From assembly GCA_964490705.1 (NCBI GenBank), contig CAZBCG010000005.1, positions 123,865-187,864 on the forward strand: a DNA stretch of 64,000 nt, written 5' to 3'. Numbering within the stretch: the first letter of the stretch is position 1; the number at the start of each line of letters is the position of its first letter. This document shows, piece after piece, positions 51,751 to 60,264 of this stretch. This DNA is from Fodinibius sp964490705. Lineage in GTDB: Bacteria > Bacteroidota > Rhodothermia > Balneolales > Balneolaceae. Below the pieces are notes generated by a model. That model had not been told where the DNA came from. It made no database searches and saw nothing but the letters and a program-made list of their open reading frames with translations. A program made the translations under genes and the position numbers.

Positions 51751-53043
51751 TTATTCTAACTCTTTTGCCGGCAGAATTTTCCCGGTCACTTCCCCAAAGC
51801 CAATACGATAATCATCGGTATCGGCATAGCCGGTCATCGTCACTTTATCACCGTCTTCGAGGAACGTTCGTTCTTCACCGTTCGGCAGCTGAATGGGATC
51901 GGTGCCTTTCCAGCTGAGCTCCAGCATACTGCCATACGAGCTTTTTTCTTTACCGCTGATGGTGCCTGATGCATACAGGTCACCGGGACGAATATTACAG
52001 CCGGTAATACTCTGGTGCGCCAGCTGCTGGGCGATATTCCAGTACAGGTTTTTGGCATTGGATGCACAAACTTTATGCGGCTCATCCATATTTTTTCCCT
52101 GCAAAAACACATCCAAATTGATGTCGAACGTCCAATTTCCTTCGGATTGCAGATACGGCAACGGCTCGGGATCTTGCTCTGGTCCTTCTATCCGAAACGG
52201 CTCAAGGGCATCCAGCGTCACAATCCACGGGGATACCGAGGTCGCCCAGTTTTTCGCCAGAAACGGTCCAAGCGGCTGATATTCCCACTTCTGGATGTCG
52301 CGAGCACTCCAGTCATTAACGAGCATCAATCCAAAGATATGCTCATCGGCTTTGTTTACGGGAATAGGATTACCCAGCTCGTTGCCCGGCCCCGTCAAAA
52401 AGCCCATCTCGAGCTCAAAATCACAGAGTTTACACGCGCTAAAAATCGGGGTATCGTCACTGTCGGGCGGCAAAATTTGTCCCTGTGGACGATGCAGATC
52501 CGTGCCGCTGATCACTACCGAGCTGGCTCGTCCGTGATAACCCACCGGCAAATGTTTCCAGTTATCTTTGAGCGCATTTTCGGGATCCCTAAACATACTG
52601 CCCACATTGGTGGCATGCTGCTCGGAAGAGTAAAAATCGGTGTAATCTCCAATATCGACGGGGAGCCGCATTTCCACCTCATCCATGGGAACCAGCACCC
52701 GTTCTTTCAGCGATTCATTATCGCGGAGCGTACCTTCATCAGCACTCAACATATTGCTGAGATACGTTCGGGCTTCGGTCCATGCTTTGCGCCCCAATCC
52801 CATAAATGCATTCAACGTTGGCTCTTGGAAAACCTGCTGGTCACCAAGCTCAGCTCCATCAAACAAACCGGCGTCTTCGAGCGCGGCAAGATTCACCACA
52901 TAATCACCAATGGCCGAGCAGAGAAAAGCATCGCTGCCATCTTTGGGCTGCGCCAAACCATAGGGCAAGTTCTGAATCGGAAAATGAGAAGCTGATGCTA
53001 CATCAACAAAAGATTCGATCGTTGGGTCGTTGGTTGGATGCAT
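51751..53043 (-). CDS. fahA: Fumarylacetoacetase
   Basis: FAH splits fumarylacetoacetate into fumarate and acetoacetate, the last step of tyrosine/homogentisate breakdown. The 430-residue length is that of the full eukaryote-type enzyme. Seen: SSEQHATNVGSMFRDPENAL near the catalytic His, LPVGYHGRASSVVISGT, CDFELEMGFLTGPGNELG, MLVNDWSARDIQKWEYQPLG and ASGTISGKEKSSYGSMLELS. It lies 63 bases after a gene of unknown function on the same strand; hmgA and hpd are not in the window. Confidence 0.95.
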   Translation of the reverse strand: MHPTNDPTIESFVDVASASHFPIQNLPYGLAQPKDGSDAFLCSAIGDYVVNLAALEDAGLFDGAELGDQQVFQEPTLNAFMGLGRKAWTEARTYLSNMLSADEGTLRDNESLKERVLVPMDEVEMRLPVDIGDYTDFYSSEQHATNVGSMFRDPENALKDNWKHLPVGYHGRASSVVISGTDLHRPQGQILPPDSDDTPIFSACKLCDFELEMGFLTGPGNELGNPIPVNKADEHIFGLMLVNDWSARDIQKWEYQPLGPFLAKNWATSVSPWIVTLDALEPFRIEGPEQDPEPLPYLQSEGNWTFDINLDVFLQGKNMDEPHKVCASNAKNLYWNIAQQLAHQSITGCNIRPGDLYASGTISGKEKSSYGSMLELSWKGTDPIQLPNGEERTFLEDGDKVTMTGYADTDDYRIGFGEVTGKILPAKELE

Positions 53044-53106
53044 ATTGTGAATTAGGAATTAAGAATTAAAAATTCGTCAATTAGATATTGATCAATAAAA
53101 ATACTC

Positions 53107-54087
53107 TTACATAAGACCCAGCTGCTGTAAATCTTCGCGGGGTTCATCAAAGCTGCAGCTGCCAAAGGAGATTAGTGCAACATCGCGCAGTTCAGCAACG
53201 TCTTCGGTCGAAATATTTAACTCTTTCCATCGAAACTCCTCTTCCTCAAATACAAAATTTCCGGGATCTTCTTCCTTTAAAATATCGGTCAATTCATCAT
53301 TGGAAAGGTCGTGGGCGTAGCTCAGCATCGCTCCTCCGAAAACGTTAAAAAATCCGTGCATTTTCGTCTGTACAGAATCGGCATAGTGGCGGATCGGATG
53401 GTGCAGTCCTGCTGTGCATTTTACGGCTACATTCTGTTCGCGGGCCGTATTGAGTGCAAAAGCAACCTGCTCAACCGAGGGAACCATATGGGCCTCCACG
53501 CCACCGCAACGTAATTTAAAGGCCACCTGTCGGACGTTCTGGGCAGCCAGATCTACATTCACTTGCTGTAACATTTCAATGATCAGTCCAATCTCTTTTT
53601 TCCAGTTTTCCTCAAAATAGCCCTCAAAAAAAATTTCATTGGGCATTTCCGAAACATGATCCAGTGCTGAAACGGTCTCGATATAAATTTCTCTCAGCAA
53701 ATCCGGTTCGTTGGCAAAAACAGCCTCCCGCGGCAGTTTAATTTCCAGAATATCGGTCGTCACACGACTGCCGTGCGTTTCATGAAATTGTTCCAGCGCC
53801 GCTACAATCTCTTCCAGGTGATCCCGATAATCGGAGACTGTTTCAGTGCCTTTCCCCAACACTGAAAAATCAAATGGTGCTCCCTCCTGAAATAACGTTT
53901 CTCCATACGGCGCTAGCTCATCAAGTCGCCAGGCCGGGATGATAAATCGTGATAACATCCAGGCGTCATCCACTTTGCGATATGTACTGTACTTTTGGAT
54001 GGAGGTATCGAGCGAAAGATCGGCCGGCGGAAAGAGCCCCGCGTAGTCGATAATGCCCTTCATAAAGGCGTTTAAGCTTGCGTTCAT
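53107..54087 (-). CDS. Conserved protein of unknown function next to fumarylacetoacetase
   Basis: Protein of 326 residues with no signal or membrane segment. The N-terminus is MKGIIDYAGLFPPADLSLD. Conserved-looking blocks sit at strand ends: VAFKLRCGG (K191, R193, C194), AVKCTAGLHHPIRHY (K223, H229, H230, R233), GFFNVFGGAML and ALISFGSCSFDEP. The spacing of these charged tips suggests a TIM-barrel-like enzyme with a site lined by Lys, His and Arg, but no family is recognised with confidence. It precedes fahA by 63 bases and is probably in the same operon, so a role in aromatic amino acid breakdown is possible. Confidence 0.6.
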   Translation of the reverse strand: MNASLNAFMKGIIDYAGLFPPADLSLDTSIQKYSTYRKVDDAWMLSRFIIPAWRLDELAPYGETLFQEGAPFDFSVLGKGTETVSDYRDHLEEIVAALEQFHETHGSRVTTDILEIKLPREAVFANEPDLLREIYIETVSALDHVSEMPNEIFFEGYFEENWKKEIGLIIEMLQQVNVDLAAQNVRQVAFKLRCGGVEAHMVPSVEQVAFALNTAREQNVAVKCTAGLHHPIRHYADSVQTKMHGFFNVFGGAMLSYAHDLSNDELTDILKEEDPGNFVFEEEEFRWKELNISTEDVAELRDVALISFGSCSFDEPREDLQQLGLM

Positions 54088-54159
54088 CAGTCCCTGATCA
54101 GTTAATATTTTGACTCATTACGACGGCAATAAGTTGTTCCATTTGGTAAAGAAAAGCAA

Positions 54160-55284
54160 TCAATGCAGCGTCACCAAATCCAAAATAATAGCGTCGGCAA
54201 TTTTAATGCCCTTGTCGGTTAGCCTGATGGAATCACTGATCTCTACCTTCCCTTCTTTTGTTCTGTTATGGAGATACTTTTTTTGCCGATCGTTTAGTTC
54301 ATACTCATACTTTTTTGCCAGCTCTTGCAGGCCCACGCCCGCCCGGGTTCGGAGCCCCATCATAAGGCGTTCCTCGGCCAGCTGCTTCATCGTGAGCTGT
54401 TCTTTTTGCTGCTGATCTTCGTTGCGCAGGTATGCCCGCAAGTTCCGCTCGTTTTCCCATCGCAGCGCTTCATCATCCCACCAAAATGAGTGCGCGCCCG
54501 GACCCAGACCGAGATAGTTTTTGTGCTCCCAATAATTACTGTTGTGCACCGCCTCGCGACCCGGCCTGCTGTAATTACTGACCTCGTAGCGCTGAATATC
54601 ATGATCGCGCAGCCGGCCGTTTATCAGATCAAAATGGTCGGCAACTTTGTCATCTTCGGGAGGCGCGATGCGTCCCAGCTCCACCTGCTTTCCCAGCCGG
54701 GTATTGGGCTCAATAGTGAGCGAATAAGCTGAAATATGCGGGGGATCGAATGCCAGCAAGGTATCCAGATCTTCTTCGAGCTGCTGCAGCGATTGATCCG
54801 GATTCCCGTAAATCAGATCTACCGTAAAGGAGGTGAAACCGGAGGCGCTCAGCAATTCCAAACATTGCAGGGCTTCGTCACTGGAATGTGCGCGATTCAT
54901 AAATTCCAGCAGATCGGGCTGAAAAGTCTGCACACCCATGCTTGCTCGATTGATACCCAGGTTTCTGAGATCAGCTAAAAACGCTTCCGACACGTCATCG
55001 GGATTCATCTCAAAGGTAACTTCACCGGTATCCAGCGAAAAGGTATTATCTAATGCATCTAAGATTTGTTCGATTTGCTGGGGCTCGAGCAGCGAGGGTG
55101 TACCGCCGCCAAAATAGATTGTCTCGACTGGCTCTCTGGCAAATTGGGTATCCGCATAACTTGCTATTTCATCCTGCATACGCTGTACAAAGTGCTCCCG
55201 CTCCGAAGTGCGCGTAACAAAATAGAAATCGCAGTACGAGCAGGCTTGTTTGCAAAACGGGATATGGAGGTAAATTCCGGACAA
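54160..55284 (-). CDS. hemW: Radical SAM heme chaperone HemW
   Basis: Radical SAM protein of 374 residues of the HemN-like/HemW family, thought to deliver heme to respiratory proteins rather than oxidise coproporphyrinogen. The cluster motif is CKQACSYCDF (CxxxCxxC), followed by YFGGGTPSLL, GINRASMGVQTFQ, DLIYGNPDQSLQQLEEDLDT and the C-terminal HemN domain (LMMGLRTRAGVGL). The only usable start is TTG at 55282-55284, because the cluster begins at residue 11 and no ATG lies upstream in frame. The next gene upstream is separated by a repeat. Confidence 0.9.
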   Translation of the reverse strand: MSGIYLHIPFCKQACSYCDFYFVTRTSEREHFVQRMQDEIASYADTQFAREPVETIYFGGGTPSLLEPQQIEQILDALDNTFSLDTGEVTFEMNPDDVSEAFLADLRNLGINRASMGVQTFQPDLLEFMNRAHSSDEALQCLELLSASGFTSFTVDLIYGNPDQSLQQLEEDLDTLLAFDPPHISAYSLTIEPNTRLGKQVELGRIAPPEDDKVADHFDLINGRLRDHDIQRYEVSNYSRPGREAVHNSNYWEHKNYLGLGPGAHSFWWDDEALRWENERNLRAYLRNEDQQQKEQLTMKQLAEERLMMGLRTRAGVGLQELAKKYEYELNDRQKKYLHNRTKEGKVEISDSIRLTDKGIKIADAIILDLVTLH

Positions 55285-55292
55285 ATCTATTG

Positions 55293-55355
55293 TGTCATGC
55301 TGAATTTATTTCAGCATCTATTGAAACGTAAAGTTATAAATCGAGAAGGATGACA
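55293..55355. repeat. TGCTGAA/TTCAGCA palindromic repeat
   Basis: tgctgaa (55298-55304) and ttcagca (55310-55316) form a stem; outer tgtcat (55293-55298) pairs with a later atgaca (near 55350). Same design as the other TGTCAT/CTGAA repeats. It lies between the carbonic anhydrase-like and hemW genes. Confidence 0.55.
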
Positions 55356-55362
55356 TTCTTTC

Positions 55363-55911
55363 TTATTCTTTGACGTCGTAAAATGGGTTGGTCTCGTAGG
55401 TATCTTTTTGCATATAAGCGCGGGCATACTTCACGTAATTATCGGCATGTTCTTTGATCGAGGCAATCTCTTCATCCGTTAGCTTTCGGGTCTGCTTTAC
55501 CGGAGATCCCATATACATATAACCTGATTCCAGTCGCTTGCCGGGCGGCACCAAACTGCCGGCCGCAATGATTACATCGGATTCTATGACAGCCTCGTCG
55601 AGCACTGTTGCGTGAATGCCAATAAGTGCTCGGTCGTGAATGGTACAGCCGTGAATCATGGCGTTGTGCCCTATCGTCACTTCGTCGCCAATTTTTGTGG
55701 GACCCGTTTGGTTCATCACGTGGATACAGGTATTGTCCTGCACATTGGAGCGCTTTCCAATTTCGATCCAGTTGACATCTCCGCGGATGGTCACATTAAA
55801 CCAAGCACTGCTTTCGACACCAAACGTAACATCGCCAATGATATCTGCACTCGGTGCTACAAATACCGATTCGGGATAATCAGGTTTTTCATCCAGAAAT
55901 TCGTAAATCAT
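55363..55911 (-). CDS. Gamma-carbonic anhydrase family protein
   Basis: Left-handed beta-helix protein of 182 residues with hexapeptide repeats. FVAPSADIIGDVTFGVESSA then WFNVTIRGDVNWIEIGKRSN followed by VQDNTCIHV is the family core. Metal-ligand histidines are in CIHVMN, TIGHNAMIHGCTI. It resembles YrdA/PaaY; carbonic anhydrase activity varies in this family. It is 11 bases after the DsbA-like gene on the same strand. Confidence 0.9.
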   Translation of the reverse strand: MIYEFLDEKPDYPESVFVAPSADIIGDVTFGVESSAWFNVTIRGDVNWIEIGKRSNVQDNTCIHVMNQTGPTKIGDEVTIGHNAMIHGCTIHDRALIGIHATVLDEAVIESDVIIAAGSLVPPGKRLESGYMYMGSPVKQTRKLTDEEIASIKEHADNYVKYARAYMQKDTYETNPFYDVKE

Positions 55912-55922
55912 CTTAAAATTTT

Positions 55923-56519
55923 TTATCCCTTTGCTTTTTTCTCCAGATGCTGCTGCACAATCTGTTCAAATTGGGAATATGTTCGCGGCAGTGGATCGAC
56001 CTTTTGGCCATCAATGAAAAATGTAGGCGTTGAATTAACGCCTTTATTTACTCCTTCCTGCTTCTCTTTCATCACCGTTTTCTGGGTTTCCATGGCATTC
56101 AGTTCATTGCGAAATTTTTCCATATCGAGCCCTATTTTTTTGGCGTAACTCTCAAAAATAGGAGCCGGATTGCTCGACTGCGACCATCGCTTCTGATTTT
56201 GGAAAATCAGGTTATGCATCTCCCGAAACTTACCTTGGTTTTTTGCTGCCTGTGCTGCACGGGCGGCAAGAGCTGCAAACTGGTGATTGTTTAAGGGATA
56301 AAACTTAAGATTCAACTCAATTTGATCCCCAAATTTATCTTCCAGCTTTTTGACAATCGGGTGAAAGTACGCACAAGCCGGACATTGATAATCACTGTAT
56401 TCCGTTATCGTGACGGTTGCTTGTTCTGTAGAATCATCTTGTGCTGTCAGCTGCGATAGGGTGCCCGTTCCAAGAATTATCATTATCGCAATAGCACATA
56501 TGCTTGGTATCTTTCTCAT
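55923..56519 (-). CDS. DsbA-like thiol-disulfide exchange protein
   Basis: Exported thioredoxin-fold protein of 198 residues. Signal peptide: IPSICAIAIMIILGTGTLSQ. The active site is YSDYQCPACAYFHPIVKKLE (CPAC) and the cis-Pro loop is GVNSTPTFFIDGQKV, as in BdbD/DsbA-like Thioredoxin_4 proteins. Probably oxidises or isomerises envelope proteins, for example the two-cysteine LptD of this window (inference). It is followed closely by the carbonic anhydrase-like gene. Confidence 0.88.
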   Translation of the reverse strand: MRKIPSICAIAIMIILGTGTLSQLTAQDDSTEQATVTITEYSDYQCPACAYFHPIVKKLEDKFGDQIELNLKFYPLNNHQFAALAARAAQAAKNQGKFREMHNLIFQNQKRWSQSSNPAPIFESYAKKIGLDMEKFRNELNAMETQKTVMKEKQEGVNKGVNSTPTFFIDGQKVDPLPRTYSQFEQIVQQHLEKKAKG

Positions 56520-56583
56520 CAGTTTCTAGCTTAATTAATATGATATTATTTGGTGCCTAAACATTTCTTTCAGGCAAAACATT

Positions 56584-58251
56584 TTAATTTTCTTGTTGAT
56601 CGGCCACCTGCTGAATCATATCCAGGCGGACTTGCTTAAACTCATCGCCCTCTTTCCATTTCTGCATGTCGCTGTCGTTGAGGATGCGGTATCCGGCGGT
56701 AAAAAACAACCGCACATTTTGCTCCATGCCCGACAGATCCCAGTACTTGTTGATCTCATCGTTTACCGAATGGTAATTGGCATTTTGCAGGCTGTCAACG
56801 ATTGCCGCATAGCCCTCCGGCTTGTCGATAAATTCATTGCCGGAATTCGGGAAAATCGCCGGAATACCCTTTTTGGCCAGCGGAAAGTGATCCGACCGAT
56901 AAAAATATCCCCGATCGGGATGGGGATCGGGTTTTACTTTGCGTCCCCGCTGCTCGGCCACATTTTCGATCATGTCACTCACCGTATTTCGTCCATAGCC
57001 AATAAACACAATATCTTTGGTTTTGCCATACACATTCATGCCATCCAGGTTAAGGTTGGCCGTGACTTTCCCGGGATGCACGGTAGGATGCTCAGCCCAG
57101 TATTTTGATCCCAACAAGCCCACTTCTTCGGCACCAACAAACAGGAACAGGACGCTTCGTTTGAGCTGGGGCTGCAGCCGCTTGTATCCCCGGGCCACAT
57201 TCAACACAGCACTCACGCCTGCCGCGTTATCCAACGCGCCGTTATTAATGGAATCGCCTTCTACGGGATTGGTAATTCCCAGGTGGTCGTGGTGTGCAGT
57301 ATATACTAAATATTCATCGTTGAGCTGTTCGTTATTTCCCTCAACAACCCCCAGTACATTTTGGGCCTCCTGCTCACGGTAGCTGGCGGACAGATCCAGA
57401 TTAAGTCGTAACCCTTCCATCGGCACCGGCTCAAAATCGCGACTTTCGGCGGCTTTGAGCTGCTGCTCCAGATCTAATCCTGCACTTTCGAACAGACTTG
57501 CACTGGCCTCTTTGGTGAGCCAGCCGTTAAATTTTGTGGGCGAATCTTTCATGGATTCATTACCGCGCAGATAAAATCGCTCGCGACTCCAGCTGTTGGC
57601 CACGACACTCCATCCGTATCCTGCTGAGGGAGTGGTGTGGATAATCAGCACTCCGGCTGCGCCCATTTCTCGAGCTTTTTCATATTTGTAATCGTAGCGA
57701 CCGTAATACAAGCGGGTATCCCCTTTGAACAGCTCCGGGTTTCCGCTGGGATCGTTATTTTTGACAACCAGTATTTTACCTTCGACGTCCGTCCCTTTGA
57801 AATCATCCCAATTTTCTTCGGGTGCCTGAATGCCATAGCCTACATAGACCAGATCGGCCTCATCAACCGAGACATTTTCTTCCAGATTGCTGGGCCACGC
57901 CATATAATCCGAATAGTAATCGAAGGCGTGTACCGTACTGCCGTTCTGGGTGATCCGGATCTGTGCATCCTGCTCGGTGGTCTGCCCGATCAGCGGCACA
58001 TCCTGGGTATAACTGCCATCGGGCATGCCCCCTTTGATGTCATATTCTTTCAGCTTTTCGACCAGGTAATCGACGGTCTTTTCTTCGCCAACGGTACCCG
58101 TACTCCGGCCCTGAAATTCATCCGAGGAGAGCACTTCGATGGGCTCCATCAGGCTTTCTTTGGTGATGGACTGGGCAACATCTTCGACGGGAGACTGCAT
58201 GCATCCCGCAAATAAAATGCCGCAAAAAATGGCAACTGCTACTTTTTTCAT
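56584..58251 (-). CDS. M28-family zinc aminopeptidase lipoprotein with PA domain
   Basis: Peptidase of 555 residues with lipoprotein signal KKVAVAIFCGILFAGC. A PA domain insert (about 130-260; VEGKILVVKNNDPSGNPELF, AGVLIIHTTPSAGYGW) precedes the M28 core. Zinc ligands: YTAHHDHLG, NNGALDNAAGVSAVL (Asp), FVGAEEVGLLGSKYW (Glu-Glu), NLDGMNVYG (Asp) and FYRSDHFPLAKKGIPAI (His). Likely an envelope-anchored aminopeptidase that trims peptides. Appears to be a single gene. Confidence 0.92.
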   Translation of the reverse strand: MKKVAVAIFCGILFAGCMQSPVEDVAQSITKESLMEPIEVLSSDEFQGRSTGTVGEEKTVDYLVEKLKEYDIKGGMPDGSYTQDVPLIGQTTEQDAQIRITQNGSTVHAFDYYSDYMAWPSNLEENVSVDEADLVYVGYGIQAPEENWDDFKGTDVEGKILVVKNNDPSGNPELFKGDTRLYYGRYDYKYEKAREMGAAGVLIIHTTPSAGYGWSVVANSWSRERFYLRGNESMKDSPTKFNGWLTKEASASLFESAGLDLEQQLKAAESRDFEPVPMEGLRLNLDLSASYREQEAQNVLGVVEGNNEQLNDEYLVYTAHHDHLGITNPVEGDSINNGALDNAAGVSAVLNVARGYKRLQPQLKRSVLFLFVGAEEVGLLGSKYWAEHPTVHPGKVTANLNLDGMNVYGKTKDIVFIGYGRNTVSDMIENVAEQRGRKVKPDPHPDRGYFYRSDHFPLAKKGIPAIFPNSGNEFIDKPEGYAAIVDSLQNANYHSVNDEINKYWDLSGMEQNVRLFFTAGYRILNDSDMQKWKEGDEFKQVRLDMIQQVADQQEN

Positions 58252-58329
58252 GATCTCGAAATCAATTAGTGAATATTTCTTATCCCTCTACACAAGGTGC
58301 AAAAGAGAAATCGAAAAGTAACATATTTT

Positions 58330-60090
58330 TCAATGATTGCTAAGAGATGTTTCCTCATCTTTATTCCATCGGGATTGACCGTAATATCCGAGTAGTAAAA
58401 ATACGGCTCCAAATCCCATAAACAACAGGATGCGCCAAATGGCCTGCAGCTGTGACAGGTCAACCAGGAAGAGCTTACCCACAACAACAAAAATGGTAGC
58501 CATTCCGACCAGCCGCATCGCCTTGCCATATTGGATGAAACCTAAAATAAGCAAAATAATAGCATAAATTCCCCATGAGAGCGTCACCAAGGCCTGCCCG
58601 TTTTCCATGATCGACAATTTCTGATACAGCCAGATCAAGAAGACGATATGCGATGTAACCTGATAAATTTGTCGGTGATCTTTACTGGATAGCCAACGCG
58701 GAATTAAGAGTCCGCCCGCACCGATCACCAGCAATTGCGACACTGTTTCCATAGTCAGCATAGCCGTCTCAGAAGCATCTGCATAATTCAGGATATGTAA
58801 CATCCAAAAAATGACAATGCCGAACAAAATATGAGAACTTACACTTACTTTGCTATCTCCGGTTTGGTGAGCGATATACCGCAACGCTACAGTCTCGGCG
58901 ATCAGCACAATCATCAGGAAGTTACCCTCCAGGATCAAAAACAATCCCAGCGTAAGCATCACCAATCCCATAAATGCATGCGTTGAGGCAATTTTCGGAC
59001 GATCGTTTTGTTTTAGCGGCCAATAAAATGCGGCGCCCATCGCAGCTAGCACCATAAAGCCTATGCCTCCCTGGTTGAGCGTAAATTCCCACACGCCATG
59101 GCTGAGCGTAATCATAAAAAGAGGTACTAAAAATACCATCAAGTGCACGCTGGAACTTGTTTTGTGATTCACCGCCGGATCAATAGAACCATCTGGCAGC
59201 AGCATTTTGGGATCGGGCCAGCGCTGTGGGTTGTTCAGCGTCATTATTTCACGCAGTATGGGTAATATCCACGACACAATCAGCCAGATCACAACTCCAC
59301 TTTGTACCGACCATTCTTCGGTAGCGGTTGCTGCTTCGTACTCAAAATTAAGGCCGGCGACAGCTACGACAAGTACGCCGAATCCACCGAGAGCAATACT
59401 CCAGAGCAGCGATTTCCATCCTTTTTTCATATAGATTGCAGCAGTTGCCACGAGAATCAGTGCGATGTATCCCATCAGTGTTACGACACTTCCGTCCCCG
59501 GAATACAACATAAAGGGAGTGCCCAGCGCGCCGAGTGTGCCTACAATTGACAGAACGGCTTCATCTTGTTTCAGCGACAATGAAAGAGCCAGCAGTGTGA
59601 CAACCACCATAAACGACCAAACCAGCATAGAGGGCACAAAATCATACAGCTGAAAGGTGGCAAAGCCGGTGATATAGAAGACCGCGATGCCACCGCCCAG
59701 CAAAATCTGTTTGAGTGCTTTGGAATCTTCCGCCATCCGAAAACCACTGCCAAAAAGTACACTCCCGATCGCCAGTCCGATGACACTGCGAATTTGCGGA
59801 ATCAGCCAACCCTGATCTATCGAATACTTGAACAAAAAGGCTACGCCGATAAGCAACAACCCGATGCCGATGCGGTTCAACCATTCTTCGCCAAGCTGAA
59901 CATTTTTTGCTGACCAACGACTTTGCTCTTGCTGATCGACTCTGCCTTCTTCGGGTGCAGTTTCGATCGGCTGCTCGGTTACTGCATCCCGGGATTGTAT
60001 CTTCTGTGATAATGCTTGCTCCAGCTGCTCAACCCGCTGTTCGAGCCGGTCGATCCGCGAGTGCATATCTCCGCTATTCTGATCAGACAT
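58330..60090 (-). CDS. DUF2339 multi-pass membrane protein
   Basis: Protein of 586 residues with an N-terminal coiled coil (IDRLEQRVEQLEQAL), then LGEEWLNRIGIGLLLIGVAF, the DUF2339 signature, and about 14 or more hydrophobic segments through the rest. The motif LGALGTPFMLYSG follows. DUF2339 proteins are widespread with no known activity. The gene stands alone, 174 bp from the divergent acryloyl-CoA-reductase-like gene. Confidence 0.87.
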   Translation of the reverse strand: MSDQNSGDMHSRIDRLEQRVEQLEQALSQKIQSRDAVTEQPIETAPEEGRVDQQEQSRWSAKNVQLGEEWLNRIGIGLLLIGVAFLFKYSIDQGWLIPQIRSVIGLAIGSVLFGSGFRMAEDSKALKQILLGGGIAVFYITGFATFQLYDFVPSMLVWSFMVVVTLLALSLSLKQDEAVLSIVGTLGALGTPFMLYSGDGSVVTLMGYIALILVATAAIYMKKGWKSLLWSIALGGFGVLVVAVAGLNFEYEAATATEEWSVQSGVVIWLIVSWILPILREIMTLNNPQRWPDPKMLLPDGSIDPAVNHKTSSSVHLMVFLVPLFMITLSHGVWEFTLNQGGIGFMVLAAMGAAFYWPLKQNDRPKIASTHAFMGLVMLTLGLFLILEGNFLMIVLIAETVALRYIAHQTGDSKVSVSSHILFGIVIFWMLHILNYADASETAMLTMETVSQLLVIGAGGLLIPRWLSSKDHRQIYQVTSHIVFLIWLYQKLSIMENGQALVTLSWGIYAIILLILGFIQYGKAMRLVGMATIFVVVGKLFLVDLSQLQAIWRILLFMGFGAVFLLLGYYGQSRWNKDEETSLSNH

Positions 60091-60264
60091 ATTTTTATTC
60101 CTTTCCGATTAACTAAGGGATATAAGAAATTTTAAGCTTCTTCTCTATTTATCGAAGAATATTCTTGCTATACTTTTGTAAAATGATAACGTTCAGAGCC
60201 ATCTTATCACAATCATCCTTTTCCAGATATATAATCAGTAGCCAACAAATCTCTATATAATGCT

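Noticed and set aside
52015..52995. A 326-codon open frame on the plus strand opposite fahA
   Set aside because: It lies wholly antisense to fumarylacetoacetase, whose motifs are all present, and the translated product has no recognisable family features.
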